A DNA stretch of 64,000 nucleotides from NCBI RefSeq assembly GCF_034259325.1, contig NZ_JAXIVS010000014.1:1-64000 (forward strand), written 5' to 3'. Under the pieces are notes generated by a model, which worked only from the letters and a program-made list of their open reading frames with translations, made no database searches and was not told the origin of the DNA. Shown in pieces: positions 29,501 through 38,966 of the stretch. The first letter of the stretch is position 1. Each line of letters starts with the position of its first letter. A program made the translations under genes and the position numbers. Origin of the DNA: Hyalangium ruber. GTDB lineage: Bacteria > Myxococcota > Myxococcia > Myxococcales > Myxococcaceae.

Positions 29501-29787
29501 CGGCCGTAGAAGCCCTCGGAGCTGACCGTCAGGGTGTAGGGGCCGCCCGGGGGCACGTTGTCGAACAGGTACTCGCCGGACGAGTCACTGACCGCGGTGA
29601 AGTTCGCACCCGTTGATTCGTTGCGGAGCTCGACCACCGCATCCGGGAGCGGCTTGCCCTCCGTGGTGGTGATCGTTCCGGTGAGTGCTGCTCCGGTGAC
29701 GCCCTGGGCCAGTGCCGTGGATGCGATGGCCAGGGTTCCGATGACGAGGGCGAGCCTCAGGCGTGATGGACGAAGCGGGTTGTCCAA
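26572..29787 (-). CDS. Oar-like TonB-dependent outer-membrane receptor
   Basis: A 1071-residue outer-membrane beta-barrel. It starts with a signal peptide (ALVIGTLAIASTALAQ), then a carboxypeptidase-regulatory beta-sandwich (residues 35-105), a plug domain (about 125-240, with RNFTDLISTAPQV and QIDGASYNDLF) and a barrel ending in aromatic YVF, the usual assembly signal. The start is TTG with GGAGG upstream. Length and layout match Oar of Myxococcus xanthus, which is needed for export of the PopC protease and for development. Myxobacteria have several paralogues, so this may instead import or export another substrate. It lies 225 bp downstream of the beta-sandwich protein gene, on the same strand. 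Confidence 0.92.
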   Translation of the reverse strand: MDNPLRPSRLRLALVIGTLAIASTALAQGVTGAALTGTITTTEGKPLPDAVVELRNESTGANFTAVSDSSGEYLFDNVPPGGPYTLTVSSEGFYGRKRTDMRLVLANRLQVNVELFKLETMEESISVVGTQADELMDRGRTGPSKTLSSDEMIDLPIQGRNFTDLISTAPQVSGTSMAGQNNRFNNIQIDGASYNDLFGLSASGTPGGQSGAKALSIEAIESFVVQVSPFDVRYGNFAGGMVNAITKSGTNDFRGSVFGYFQNKELAGNQSDPTFLSYNTWQYGLTLGGPIVKDKVHFFITADLQERASSFGNVFQIGGADAEADAARAGFTSAEADRFSSILAETYGVPNAGNGLAPKLGNPDRNVFAKVSTSVIPGSYLELSYNFVNAFQDELTRAPTSPSVPGRMRDGYQLSNSGYAQATASHIGRAKLVSSWLDGRLSNEFLAGFSIIRDERDPGLNLPLILVKAGTLGAADSWLAAGAERFSQLNELDQNIYQLQDSLTYKMGDHAITLGTTNEILQLRNAFLQAATGVWTFDSLDDFEAGNASAFQRRFGVSELQEPGTAAFDVFQLGLYLQDTWTPLKGLSVTPGIRVDVPFLSAGNVNQRLLENEAFRINTGEVPSGNPLWSPRLGVNWDVDGGNTIVRGGVGVFSGRPPYVWVANAYSINGLSQVELTCQRDTGSRQVPGFTADPNAQPFDCAGGTNAPESPVNQGEIDYFDPDTKYLQNLRVAVGADRRLPFGLTSTVDVLYTQDINGWYTTDENLVRQESDSGEGRALYGTFASTGFRSTPERIDNTNLRQAIKVFNKNGGRVFSGTFQLRKDIASLVDATAAYTYTNAVDRMSLTSSQALSNFQFSPIDGDIQNRNVRPSAFDRTHRVTLSATATLPLGFNAGLIYVGQSGLPYTWTVNGDVNADGISGNDVAFIPANAEQISLQDASQYEALNNFINGQDCLRDAKGGFVRRGACRNPWQNILDMRLGWNAPEFVKGQHLELQMDIFNVLNLVNSDWGLFEQEANFETHGAQFLRAVGYDTANNRPIYSFTEPTAVRSVVLSPTRSRWRIQLGARYVF

Positions 29788-30012
29788 GTGACCCCTCCTG
29801 ATACGTGAAGCGGTGGACTGCGGATGTGCTGGGTTCCGCCTGCCGTCTAGTACCTTGGTTGGCGTTGTAAAAGGCCAAAGAGGTGACGGGCGGGTGACAA
29901 TGCAATCCTACCTGGGGAGCGGGTTGACCCAGGGTGTTCCAATATGGCGCACACGGCCCCGTAGGTCGGGTGAGTTTTGTCTGTTAATCCCGTGAGACCG
30001 GGAACTCTGGCA

Positions 30013-32412
30013 TCACGGAGACATGACGATGGTGCCCAGATCCTGGATTTGGACCCCCTCGGGGAAGTCGGGGGCCGTGCGCAGCACCGGTTGGAGCCCC
30101 GGCGCGGACAGCTCGATCCGCTCCTGTCCCGGCTGCTGGATGAGGAGGGAGATTTCCCCATCCTCGCGCCGCACCTCGCGCCCGTTCATCCGGAAGTGCG
30201 TCACGGGTGAGCCATCCAGGTGTACCAGTCGGCCGGTGACGAACACGCCTCGTCCGATCACGAGCCGGACCTCCTGGCCATCGTTCTTCACCCGGGCGCA
30301 GCGCGCCTCTCCATGCACCTCCGTGAGCAGGGAGAAGACGTCGCTGTGGATGCACGCATCGAACTGCTCGCCCGAGATCTGCTCCAACGAGAACCGGCCG
30401 TCTTCATCGGTCTTCATGCTCAGCTGGACCAGGTACCCCGATCTCCGGATGACAGGCATTGGCGCGGGCTGCACCTGCACGGGCACTTGCGGCACGGGGC
30501 GGCCCCTCCAGTCCACCACCCTGCCCGTGAGGGGACGGCCCTTCTCGAAGCGCAGCCGCACCTGGGGCTCGCTCGTCTCATTCACCTCGACCGTTTGGGA
30601 GGCGGTGCGCACGAAGCTCCGCGAGAACAGGTCGGCCGTGACCGTGTAGCGGCCCGCGGTGTCGACATGGATCAGGAACCTTCCCTCCCCGTTCGTCTCG
30701 TCATGGGCCAGCGGCTTCTCTTCCGAGGCGTCCTGCTCGGCCCAGATGCCCACATGGACTCCCGGCAGCGGCATGCCCGTCTCATCCACCACCTCGCCCG
30801 CGATGCGCATCAGCCGCTGCGCTACGATCCGCAGCGGATCCGTCGGGACGGTGAGGGGTCTCTCCAGGCGGTGGACCTGCTTTCCATCGACCCGCAGCTG
30901 GTACTCACCTGCCTGGCTGGCCGGGAGCGAGAAGCGCCCATCCTCGCCGGTGGAGGTCATCTCCCAGCCATGTTCCTCGTCGAGCCGGCGAAGCGTCATG
31001 GTTTCGCCCTGCACCGGCTGGCCCTGGGAGTCTTCCAGGACGCCCTCCACGAGCAGGGCGCGCTTCAGGATGAAGTCCAGCGTCTCCTTGCCCGGCGAGA
31101 AAGGCCGCGCCTCTTCCTCGCTCGTCAGGTGCTGCGTGTCAGTGGCCTGAAGGCGGTACAAGCCTGGGGGCAGCGGCCCCAAGCGGTAGCGCCCCGCGTC
31201 ATCCGTGGATTCGGTGGTCTTCCACTCGAAGTCCTTCACGAGCTCGAAGTCTCCCCAGTCCTCCAAGAAGGCCGAGACCTCAGCGCCCGCGAGCGGCTTC
31301 TGGTCCTCGCCTCGGACCACCCCCTCGATGAAGACGGCGGGCTTCAGCTCCAGCAGGACGTCCAGGCGCTGAGGGTTCTCATCCAGGGAGAGGTACGTCG
31401 TCGCCCCCTTTCCCTGATGCTGGGCGGTGAGCGAATACGCCTGGCGCCCCAGTCCGTCGAAGGAGAAGCGGCCCTCCCCGTCCGTGAGGGTCGAGGCCTT
31501 CTGGCCGTACGGATCGGTGAGGTGGACTGTCGCCGCGGCCACGGGGGCGTTCGCGAGCAGGACACGACCGCTCATCCTCCCAGGTCGCTGGAGTTCGAAG
31601 TTCCGCTCGGACGCGGGCAGGTAGAGCCAGAGCGGGCTCGCCTTCGTGAGCAGGCCCTCCTTGGCGACGACGGCCATGAACTGTCCGGGGGGGAGTGCGT
31701 CGAGATGGTAGTTCCCCTCGGCGTCGGTCAAGGTCTCGTAGAAGCGGCTGTGCGCCGCGAAGACGAGCGTGACGAGCGCTCCCGGGACAGGGGCCTTGGC
31801 ATCATCCGTGACGGTGCCCCAGACCTTGCGCCCCGAGCCGATCCGCAGCTCCACGGACGAGGTCCCCGCGGCCACGGTGGGCCTGAACGCCAGACCCTCC
31901 GGACTCTCCGCCCACACGGCGTACAGCCCGTCCTCCAGGCCCGGGAGCAGGAAGGAGCCATCCTCGGCGGTGAGCGTCCGGGCATGCACGATCGCCTCCC
32001 CTCGCCGCTCCTTCACCAGCTCGGCGAGCCGGTCCGCTTCCTCTCCCCGGAGACATTCGAAGAGCCGCAGGGAGGAGATGCTCCCGCACCGAAGCGTCGA
32101 GAGCGACTCTCCCTCCACGGTGGCGGAGGCGAAGACCCGCGCGCCGTGGAGCGGTCCGTTCGGGCCCAGCACCGTGCCCTGAATGGTGAGTCGAGCGTCC
32201 TCGGAGGAGCCGCCCGGGGGAGCACCCTGGAGCACGCTCGGGCGCACGCGCGTGACGGGCGCGTCCGTGGTGTGCGCGGACCCGGAAGCGGGCTTCTCGG
32301 AGCCGGGCCGCGACGGAAGGAGGAACCAGACCCCGGCTCCCAGCAGCACCAGGCCCGCCGCGAGTTTCCACCCGATTCGCCTCGAAGCGCCGCCGAACGG
32401 GGATGGAGTCAT
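30013..32412 (-). CDS. Membrane-anchored protein of eight carboxypeptidase-regulatory-like repeats
   Basis: A 799-residue protein with one N-terminal membrane segment (KLAAGLVLLGAGVWFLLP, about 16-33) and no enzyme domain. The rest is a string of about eight beta-sandwich modules of the CarboxypepD_reg type. Each begins with a G-x-V strand (IQGTVLG, VWGTVTD, MSGRVLL, IEGVVRG, VEGVLED, IAGEVVD, LTGRVVD, VTGRLVH) and ends near DGRFSL/EGRFLI. The modules extend from the membrane into the periplasm or out of the cell, as in adhesins or scaffolds. The neighbouring Oar-like receptor starts with the same kind of domain, which suggests functional partnership (inference). Confidence 0.85.
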   Translation of the reverse strand: MTPSPFGGASRRIGWKLAAGLVLLGAGVWFLLPSRPGSEKPASGSAHTTDAPVTRVRPSVLQGAPPGGSSEDARLTIQGTVLGPNGPLHGARVFASATVEGESLSTLRCGSISSLRLFECLRGEEADRLAELVKERRGEAIVHARTLTAEDGSFLLPGLEDGLYAVWAESPEGLAFRPTVAAGTSSVELRIGSGRKVWGTVTDDAKAPVPGALVTLVFAAHSRFYETLTDAEGNYHLDALPPGQFMAVVAKEGLLTKASPLWLYLPASERNFELQRPGRMSGRVLLANAPVAAATVHLTDPYGQKASTLTDGEGRFSFDGLGRQAYSLTAQHQGKGATTYLSLDENPQRLDVLLELKPAVFIEGVVRGEDQKPLAGAEVSAFLEDWGDFELVKDFEWKTTESTDDAGRYRLGPLPPGLYRLQATDTQHLTSEEEARPFSPGKETLDFILKRALLVEGVLEDSQGQPVQGETMTLRRLDEEHGWEMTSTGEDGRFSLPASQAGEYQLRVDGKQVHRLERPLTVPTDPLRIVAQRLMRIAGEVVDETGMPLPGVHVGIWAEQDASEEKPLAHDETNGEGRFLIHVDTAGRYTVTADLFSRSFVRTASQTVEVNETSEPQVRLRFEKGRPLTGRVVDWRGRPVPQVPVQVQPAPMPVIRRSGYLVQLSMKTDEDGRFSLEQISGEQFDACIHSDVFSLLTEVHGEARCARVKNDGQEVRLVIGRGVFVTGRLVHLDGSPVTHFRMNGREVRREDGEISLLIQQPGQERIELSAPGLQPVLRTAPDFPEGVQIQDLGTIVMSP

Positions 32413-32641
32413 GGCTGAGGCACCTGGAGCGCTCCCGGGACCGACATCCTATCGGAGCACCCGAAAGAAGCCCAAGGACCCGCTGACACGTTGGCCAACG
32501 TGCCGGCTGACATGTCAGCGCGGATGTCCGGGAGGCGCGCTCCTCCCCGGTGCCGAGCCAAAGCCGCGTATCCACTCGACCTCAGGGCATGGCCCGCCGC
32601 TTGCCAAGGCTGTCATCACCGCACCCTCACAGGAGATGACC

Positions 32642-33421
32642 GTGGCCCTTGTTTCGATCGTCACCACCCTTCTTGCCGTTACGACTCCGCAGGCGTTCCC
32701 CTTCTGCGGGGCAGAGATCCAGCTCAAGTCGTGGAAGGGGGACTACCTGAACCGTCCCGCCAGTGCTCAGGGCGTCAGCTCTTTGGCCTCCGGCGCTGGC
32801 AATACGTGGACCGTCGAGTGCAAGGACGACAAGGTCCAGCTCAAGTCCTCGAAGGGTGACTACCTGCACCGCCCGGACACGGCGCAGGGCGTCACCTCGT
32901 GGGGCACCGGCATTGGCAACGCGTGGACCGTCGAGTCCGCGGGAGAGAAGATCAAGCTCAAGTCGTGGAAGGGCGACTACCTGCACCGTCCGGACAGCGC
33001 CCAGGGTGTCACCTCGTGGGGCACCGGCATTGGCAACGAGTGGACCGTCGAGCTGGCCGCATGCGGCAAGAAGGTCCAGCTCAAGTCGTGGAAGGGGGAC
33101 TTCCTGCACCGTCCCGACAGCGCCCAGGGTGTCACCTCGTGGGACACGGGCATTGGCAACACGTGGACCCTGGAATGCACGGGCAGCAAGGTCCAGCTCA
33201 AGTCGTGGAAGGGCGACTACCTGCACCGCCCCGACAGCGCCCAGGGCGTCACCTCGTGGGGCACCGGCATTGGCAACGGGTGGGCGCCCGAGTTCGCCAG
33301 CGGCAAGCTCAAGCTGAAGTCGTGGAAGGGCGACTACCTGCACCGCCCCGACACCGCCCAGGGGGTCACCTCGTGGGGCACTGGCGTTGGCAACGAGTGG
33401 GCCCTGGCCGTCGTTCCCTGA
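32642..33421 (+). CDS. Secreted six-foil beta-trefoil (fascin/actin-crosslinking-like) protein
   Basis: A 259-residue exported protein. The signal peptide is ALVSIVTTLLAVTTPQAF. Six nearly identical repeats follow, each reading roughly V-Q-L-K-S-W-K-G-D-Y-L-H-R-P-D-S-A-Q-G-V. The first five repeats span 39, 39, 41, 39 and 39 residues. Three ~40-residue foils make one beta-trefoil, so this is two trefoils; the two extra residues between repeats 3 and 4 mark the boundary. The start is GTG 32642, since AGGAG sits 6 nt before it; the ATG at 32636 abuts the ribosome site. The His/Trp-rich foils suggest carbohydrate or protein binding at the cell surface. No known lectin is claimed. Confidence 0.85.
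   Translation: MALVSIVTTLLAVTTPQAFPFCGAEIQLKSWKGDYLNRPASAQGVSSLASGAGNTWTVECKDDKVQLKSSKGDYLHRPDTAQGVTSWGTGIGNAWTVESAGEKIKLKSWKGDYLHRPDSAQGVTSWGTGIGNEWTVELAACGKKVQLKSWKGDFLHRPDSAQGVTSWDTGIGNTWTLECTGSKVQLKSWKGDYLHRPDSAQGVTSWGTGIGNGWAPEFASGKLKLKSWKGDYLHRPDTAQGVTSWGTGVGNEWALAVVP
32717..33421 (+). repeat. Six tandem ~117-bp coding repeats
   Basis: Units begin at 32717, 32834, 32951, 33074, 33191 and 33308 and are very similar at DNA level (for example AAGTCGTGGAAGGG recurs in five, AAGTCCTCGAAGGG in the second). The high identity indicates recent duplication or ongoing homogenisation by recombination. Confidence 0.88.
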
Positions 33422-33451
33422 CCGTCAGGGAAACGCGCCCCTCCAGGTGCC

Positions 33452-35119
33452 TCAGGGAGGATGGGGCACGAGGCTGTGGCGCAAGGGCGGAGCCGCGACA
33501 GCGTGTTTCTGCCCACCGTGCGGCGCTCGAGTCATCGGGGAGGGCGGCATTCGGGGGCTTTGAGCGGTGTCCGCGTCGGGCAGCCGGAAGGTGGCGATGA
33601 GCTGCTGGAGCGACTCCGCCTGCGAGGCGAGCTCCTCGGCGGTCGCGGCGAGCTCCTCCGAGGCCGCCGCGCTCCCCTGCGTGATGTTGTTCATCTGCGT
33701 CATCGCCTCGGACACCTGGCTGACGGTGCGCGACTGCTCGAAGGAGGCCGCGGAGACCCGCCGGACCAGCTCCTCGGTCCCTCGGATCGCCGGCACGAGC
33801 CCCTCGAGCAGCTCGCCGGACAGCGCCGCCGTCTTCACGCTCACGGAGGACTGCACGCTGATCTCCTTCGCCGCCTCCCGGCTCCGCTCGGACAGCTTGC
33901 GGACCTCCGAGGCGACGACCGCGAACCCCTTCCCGTGCTCCCCCGCCCGCGCGGCCTCGATGGCCGCGTTCAGCGCCAACAGGTTCGTCTGGTAGGCGAT
34001 CTCCTCGATGATGCCGACCTTGGCCGCGATGTCCGTCATCGCCCGCACCGTCTGCGAGACCGCCTGCCCACCCTCCTCGGCCTCGCGCGCCGCCTGGATG
34101 GCCATCTGCTCCATCGCCCGCGAGCTCTCGGCGTTCTCCTGGATGCTGCGGCTCATCTGCCCGAGGTTGGTGCTCGTCTCCTCCGCGGCGACGGCCTGCG
34201 CCGACGTGCCCTGGGAGAGGCTCGCCGAGGAAGAGGCCAGCTGCCCCGCCGCCGCGTTGAGCGTGGTGGCGCCCATCCGCACCTCCGCCATCATCTCGGA
34301 GAGCCTGCGCACCATCTCCTTCAGGGCGAAGAGGAGGCTGGCGCGGTCATTGACCCGCGTCTCCACATGCACGGACAGGTCGCCGTCCGCCACCCGGCGC
34401 ACCATCTCCGCCGCGTATCCCGGCTCTCCGCCAAGCTGCTCGGAGATCACCAGCGTCGTGAGCGAGCCGACCACCAGCGCGAGGACCACGGCCGAGGTGA
34501 TGACGACCCACACGAAGCTCCTGAAGTCCTCGTACGAGGCCGTCGCCTGATCCGAGAAGTGCTGCATCGCCGCCAGCTTGTGCGTCTCGAGATCGCGGAT
34601 CACCTCCTCGAGCTGGTTCTCGATCTGCCGGACCTGCACCACGCCCGCGTCGGTGTAGAGGTCCTTGCTCGTCTGCAGGAGCCCCGGCAGTTGCCCGGTC
34701 GACGCCCGCCGCAGGACCTGATCCTGCTCCTGCTGGAGCTTCGCCATGAGCTTGTCCACCTCTTCGACCTTGCTCTGCTGGACCGGGTCCGAGTTGGAGA
34801 TCCGCTGCCGGTAGACCGAGAAGGCCTCCTCGAACGCCTTCCGGCTCGCCGCCATCTCCGCGAGCCGGCTGTCGAGCCGCTGCGTGCCCACGTCCAGCAC
34901 CACGTTTCGCAGGGTGCGGGACATGTGGAGCATGTGTACGTCCGCGGTGATCAGCTTCGAGAGGCCGACCGCGTGGCGCTCGTGCATCGTATCCAGGCGC
35001 TCGTCCATCTGAGCCATGCCGCGCAGTCCCTGCACGCCGACGAACACCGCGAGCAGCATGAGCAGCCCGAAGCCCAGCGCGAGCTTCGTGACGACCTTCA
35101 AGTTGCGGAACCAATTCAA
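33452..35119 (-). CDS. Methyl-accepting chemotaxis protein
   Basis: A 555-residue chemoreceptor. It has a first membrane helix (about 10-30, [20 protein letters not shown]), a periplasmic four-helix-bundle sensor (30-185), a second membrane helix (about 190-212), a HAMP linker and the signalling coiled coil with the invariant hairpin [20 protein letters not shown]. The C-terminal tail is Pro-rich and has no CheR-docking pentapeptide. The start is set at TTG 35119, giving LNWFRNLK, the usual beginning in myxobacterial receptors; ATG 35149 would add ten residues but abuts its ribosome site. It is divergent from the PAS histidine kinase. No che genes adjoin, so it is an orphan receptor. Confidence 0.92.
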   Translation of the reverse strand: MNWFRNLKVVTKLALGFGLLMLLAVFVGVQGLRGMAQMDERLDTMHERHAVGLSKLITADVHMLHMSRTLRNVVLDVGTQRLDSRLAEMAASRKAFEEAFSVYRQRISNSDPVQQSKVEEVDKLMAKLQQEQDQVLRRASTGQLPGLLQTSKDLYTDAGVVQVRQIENQLEEVIRDLETHKLAAMQHFSDQATASYEDFRSFVWVVITSAVVLALVVGSLTTLVISEQLGGEPGYAAEMVRRVADGDLSVHVETRVNDRASLLFALKEMVRRLSEMMAEVRMGATTLNAAAGQLASSSASLSQGTSAQAVAAEETSTNLGQMSRSIQENAESSRAMEQMAIQAAREAEEGGQAVSQTVRAMTDIAAKVGIIEEIAYQTNLLALNAAIEAARAGEHGKGFAVVASEVRKLSERSREAAKEISVQSSVSVKTAALSGELLEGLVPAIRGTEELVRRVSAASFEQSRTVSQVSEAMTQMNNITQGSAAASEELAATAEELASQAESLQQLIATFRLPDADTAQSPRMPPSPMTRAPHGGQKHAVAAPPLRHSLVPHPP

Positions 35120-35297
35120 GGCGCTTCCCCCACCTTCCAGGGGGAGCATCATCCCCTGGAATCTGGCGGCGCCCCAAAATCCGGAGCACGCACGCTCGCC
35201 TTGCTGCCGCGAGTGGCGGTAGCGGTGACATGTGCCCCCTATGACGTACCCCGGGGCTGCTGTGTATCGTGGGCGGGGACCCTGGACGGCACTGACC

Positions 35298-36893
35298 ATG
35301 AATGACACACCGCTTCCTGCCCCGCGCCTGTCGCGCCTGGGCGAAGAGCTGTTCGATGTTCGCCACCACGCGCTGATCCGAGCCATCCTCGACAACATCT
35401 CCGAGGGGGTATCCATCGCGGATGCCAGCGGAGAGTTCGTCTACGTCAGCCCCTTCGCGATCAAGCTGTTCGGCGTCGGGCTGGATCATGGCGCCAAGCC
35501 CGAGGAGTGGAGTTCGCGGTTCGGCATCTTCCGCGCCGATGAGGTGACGCTCTTCCCCGTCGAGGAGATGCCCATCTGGCGGGCCCTGAAGGGGGTGGAG
35601 GTCCGGGACGTGGAGATGTTCATCCGCAATCCGGAGGTGCCCCAGGGGCTCCACATCCGCACCAGCTGCTTCCCCATCCGCGACGCCCAGGGCCAGCTGT
35701 TGGGCGCCATGGCCGTCAGCCGGGACGTCGACAAGCAGTGGCGCATGGAGGACGAGCGGCGCCGCAGCAAGCAGAACTTCCGGCTGCTGGTGGAGACGGC
35801 CCAGGAGGGCGTCTGGACCATCGACGAGGAGGCGCGCACCACCTACGTCAACCGCTACATGGCCGATTTGTTCGGCTACAGCTCCGAGGAGATGTACGGC
35901 AAGACGTGCCTCCACTTCATGACCGAGGAGTCGAGGCGAGTGGCCACCGAGAGCCTCCAGCGGCGCGTGCGCGGACAACCCGAGGTGTTGGATCTCGAGT
36001 TCATCCGCAAGGACGGGAGCCACATCTGGACGAGCATGTCCACCTCGTCCTTCTTCGACGAGCAGGGGCGCTACGTCGGCGCGCTGGCCATGGTGACGGA
36101 CATCACCCGGCGCCGCGCGGCCGAGGAGCAGGTGCGCCAGCTCAACTCGGAGCTGGAGCGCCGCATCGCCGAGCGCACCGAGCAGCTGGAGTACTCCAAC
36201 CGCGAGCTGGAGGCCTTCGCTTACACCGTGGCGCATGACCTGCGCGCCCCGCTGCGCAGCATCACCGGCTTCAGCGACGCGCTGGTCGAGGAGTTCGGGG
36301 AGCGGCTCGAGGAGGTGGGCCGTGGCCATCTGAAGCGGGTCGTCTCGGCCGCCAAGCACATGTCCGAGCTCATCGATGGCATCCTCGCGCTCTCGCGCGT
36401 CAACAGCACCGAGCTGGTGGCGCGCTCCTGCGAGCTGTCGACGATGGCGCGCGCCATCATCGAGCAGCTGCAGGCCGAGCAGCCCGAGCGCAAGGTGCGG
36501 GTGAGCATCCAGGAGGGGCTGGCGGATCGCGGCGACCCTCGGCTGCTGCGGGCGGTGCTGGAGAACCTGCTGGCCAACGCCTGGAAGTTCACCCGCGGCC
36601 GCGAGGTGGCGGAGATCGAGTTTCGCGCCACACAGGACGCGCGGGGTGTGCGCACCTACGTGGTGAGCGACAACGGGGCGGGCTTCGACATGGCCTACCG
36701 GGACAAGCTCTTCGGGGTCTTCAAGCGGCTGCACTCCCAGAAGGAGTTCGAGGGCACCGGGGTGGGGCTGGCCACGGTGCAGCGCATCATCCGCCGGCAT
36801 GGGGGCCGCGTGTGGGGCGAGGGAGAGCGGGGCCAGGGCGCCCGCTTCTTCTTCACACTCGGAGAGCACCCCTTGTCCTCTCAGAAGGTATAG
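35298..36893 (+). CDS. PAS-domain sensor histidine kinase
   Basis: A 531-residue cytoplasmic kinase with no membrane segments. Two PAS domains (about 25-145 and 155-280) precede a short coiled coil, a HisKA domain with phospho-acceptor His313 ([10 protein letters not shown]), and an HATPase domain with N box ([11 protein letters not shown]), G1 (VSDNGAGFD) and G2 (GTGVGLATV). The architecture resembles bacteriophytochrome-like kinases but lacks the chromophore domains. No response regulator is encoded next to it. ATG 35298 was chosen because it lies just before the first PAS; no strong ribosome site is visible. The acyl-CoA ligase gene follows 39 bp on. Confidence 0.92.
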   Translation: MNDTPLPAPRLSRLGEELFDVRHHALIRAILDNISEGVSIADASGEFVYVSPFAIKLFGVGLDHGAKPEEWSSRFGIFRADEVTLFPVEEMPIWRALKGVEVRDVEMFIRNPEVPQGLHIRTSCFPIRDAQGQLLGAMAVSRDVDKQWRMEDERRRSKQNFRLLVETAQEGVWTIDEEARTTYVNRYMADLFGYSSEEMYGKTCLHFMTEESRRVATESLQRRVRGQPEVLDLEFIRKDGSHIWTSMSTSSFFDEQGRYVGALAMVTDITRRRAAEEQVRQLNSELERRIAERTEQLEYSNRELEAFAYTVAHDLRAPLRSITGFSDALVEEFGERLEEVGRGHLKRVVSAAKHMSELIDGILALSRVNSTELVARSCELSTMARAIIEQLQAEQPERKVRVSIQEGLADRGDPRLLRAVLENLLANAWKFTRGREVAEIEFRATQDARGVRTYVVSDNGAGFDMAYRDKLFGVFKRLHSQKEFEGTGVGLATVQRIIRRHGGRVWGEGERGQGARFFFTLGEHPLSSQKV

Positions 36894-36932
36894 GAGACAG
36901 GGGAGAACGAAGTTCGTCCAGGAGGCGCGCAG

Positions 36933-38612
36933 ATGGAGAAGGTGTGGCTGAAGCACTACCCCGAGGGGATGCCGAGCGAGATCGACCCGCGTGAGTACCC
37001 GTCCCTGGTGCATCTGCTGGAGGAGTCGTTCCAGAAGCATGCCTCGCGCCGCGCCTTCGTCTGCATGGACAAGGCGTTGACCTATGGCGAGCTCGACCGA
37101 CTGTCGCGCCAGCTCGGCGCCTGGCTTCAGTCGCGTGGGCTGCAGCCCAAGGCGCGCGTGGCCCTCATGATGCCCAACGTCCTGCAGTACCCGGTCGCCC
37201 TGGCCGCGGTGCTGCGCGCGGGCTACACCGTGGTCAACGTCAACCCGCTGTACACCCCGCGCGAGCTCGAGCACCAACTGAAGGACAGCGGCGCCGAGGC
37301 CATCATCCTCCTGGAGAACTTCGCGGGTACCCTCCAGAAGGTGGTGGACACGACGGCGGTCCGCCACGTGGTGGTGGCCAGCATGGGCGACCTGCTGGGA
37401 GGCGTGAAGGGCACGATCGTCAACTTCGTCGTGCGCAACGTGAAGAAGCTGGTACCCGCCTGGTCCCTGACCGGCCACATCCGCTTCAACACGGCCTTGT
37501 CGGAGGGCCAGGCGCTGTCCCTCCAGAAGGTGGAGCTGAAGCCCGAGGACGTGGCCTTCCTCCAGTACACCGGCGGAACCACGGGCGTGTCCAAGGGGGC
37601 GACGCTGCTGCACCGCAACGTGGTCGCCAACGTGCTCCAGTCCGAGGCGTGGATGCAGCCCTCGCTGCGCAAGGGCGCTCCCATCGAGCAAATCATCACC
37701 ATCACCGCGCTGCCGCTGTACCACATCTTCGCGCTCACGGTGTGCTGCATGCTGGTCATGCGCAGCGGCGGAATGGCCGTGTTGATTCCCAACGCGCGCG
37801 ACATCCGCTCGCTCATCCGCGACATCCGCAAGTGGAAGTTCCACATGCTGCCGGCGGTCAACACGCTCTACAACGCGCTGCTCCACCACCCGGAGTTCGA
37901 CACGGTGGACTTCTCCCAGCTGCGGGTGGCCAACGGCGGTGGCATGGCGGTGCAGGAGGCGGTGGCCCGCAAGTGGTTGGAGCGCACGAAGTGTCCCATC
38001 GTCGAGGGGTATGGCCTCTCGGAGACCTCTCCGACGGTCTCCTGCAACCCGACCGACACCGACAGGTTCACGGGCACCATCGGCTTGCCCGTGCCGTCCA
38101 CCGAGCTCGAGCTGCGTGACGATGACGGCAAGCCCGTGCCGCTCGGCGAGCCTGGGGAGATCTGCGTTCGTGGCCCGCAGGTGATGGCCGGCTACTGGAA
38201 CCAGCCGGGCGAGACCGCTCGGGTCATGTACGCGGATGGCTTCCTGAAGACGGGAGACATCGGCGTCATGGATGAGCGCGGCTATACGAAGATCGTCGAC
38301 CGAAAGAAGGACATGATCCTCGTGTCCGGCTTCAACGTCTTCCCGAATGAAATCGAGGGCGTGGTGGTCGAGTGTCCGGGAGTGCTGGAGGCGGCGGCCG
38401 TCGGCGTGCCGGACGAGCACTCCGGCGAGGTGGTCAAGCTGTTCGTCGTCAAGCGCGACCCGGCGCTGACCGAGCAGACCGTTCGGGAGTTCTGCAAGGA
38501 GCGACTGACTGGCTACAAGCGCCCGAAGCACATCGAGTTCCGCTCCGAGCTGCCGAAGACGAACGTGGGGAAGATCCTCCGCCGCGAGCTGAAGGAGAAG
38601 AAGTCGGCGTGA
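36933..38612 (+). CDS. fadD: Long-chain fatty acid--CoA ligase
   Basis: A 559-residue AMP-forming ligase that activates long-chain fatty acids to acyl-CoA for beta-oxidation or lipid synthesis. The P-loop-like motif YTGGTTGVSKGA is at about 212, the central motif GYGLSETSP follows, and KTGDIG and DRKKDMILVSGFNVFPNEIE mark the hinge to the C-terminal domain, with the catalytic Lys near the end (TNVGKILRREL). The ATG has AGGAGGCGC upstream. Length is normal for FadD. It may be co-transcribed with the histidine kinase. Myxobacteria have many paralogues, so the exact chain-length preference is open. Confidence 0.93.
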   Translation: MEKVWLKHYPEGMPSEIDPREYPSLVHLLEESFQKHASRRAFVCMDKALTYGELDRLSRQLGAWLQSRGLQPKARVALMMPNVLQYPVALAAVLRAGYTVVNVNPLYTPRELEHQLKDSGAEAIILLENFAGTLQKVVDTTAVRHVVVASMGDLLGGVKGTIVNFVVRNVKKLVPAWSLTGHIRFNTALSEGQALSLQKVELKPEDVAFLQYTGGTTGVSKGATLLHRNVVANVLQSEAWMQPSLRKGAPIEQIITITALPLYHIFALTVCCMLVMRSGGMAVLIPNARDIRSLIRDIRKWKFHMLPAVNTLYNALLHHPEFDTVDFSQLRVANGGGMAVQEAVARKWLERTKCPIVEGYGLSETSPTVSCNPTDTDRFTGTIGLPVPSTELELRDDDGKPVPLGEPGEICVRGPQVMAGYWNQPGETARVMYADGFLKTGDIGVMDERGYTKIVDRKKDMILVSGFNVFPNEIEGVVVECPGVLEAAAVGVPDEHSGEVVKLFVVKRDPALTEQTVREFCKERLTGYKRPKHIEFRSELPKTNVGKILRRELKEKKSA

Positions 38613-38720
38613 GCGGGGCAGCCAGGGAGGACTCGCTCCAGAGGGTAGGAGCCGAGTCCTCCCCGTGCCGCCGTTACGCCGGACTCAGCGGATCCGCTGG
38701 TTGACGAGGATCCGCGTGGG

Positions 38721-38966
38721 TCACTCCGTCGGTGTGTCGAACGCTCGGCCTCCGAAGGAGGGCCGCGCCATGATTTCCCGCGCCAGACGGTCGCTGAAGG
38801 CGCTCCCCTCGCGGGCGTACGCCTCGGCCTCTTGCGAGGTGAGGCGTACCCGCACCGAGGTCATGGCGATGCCGCCGACCACCACCTCGATGAGCAGCGC
38901 CCCCTCCTCCTCGCGCAGCACGCGATAGAGGAGCGGGCTCTGGTAGAGGACCTGCTCCCGGCTCAC
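38721..38966 (-). CDS. Small conserved-looking protein coupled to a lipoprotein gene
   Basis: An 81-residue protein of no recognised family. The start is GTG 38966, which overlaps the stop of the upstream lipoprotein gene by 4 nt (GTGA), so translation is coupled; GGAG is not needed ahead of it. The central part (ALLIEVVVGGIAMTSVRVRL) is a beta hairpin-like stretch followed by a helix. No signal peptide or membrane segment is visible. The longer frame to 39083 overlaps the lipoprotein gene and is not used. Confidence 0.65.
   Translation of the reverse strand: MSREQVLYQSPLLYRVLREEEGALLIEVVVGGIAMTSVRVRLTSQEAEAYAREGSAFSDRLAREIMARPSFGGRAFDTPTE

Noticed and set aside
26722-29616. A 964-codon open frame on the plus strand opposite the Oar-like gene
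   Set aside because: Shadow frame; Val/Glu/Arg-rich with no recognisable domain, while the minus strand encodes a complete receptor.
32642-33421. Identity as myxobacterial haemagglutinin (MBHA)
   Set aside because: MBHA has four longer ~67-residue repeats with a different motif (as I recall it); the repeats here are six of about 39 residues with trefoil-type sequence.
34347-38531. A 1394-codon open frame on the minus strand
   Set aside because: It lies antisense to the histidine kinase and acyl-CoA ligase genes, both of which have clear domains. Its composition (His/Arg/Leu-rich) is that of a GC-rich shadow frame.
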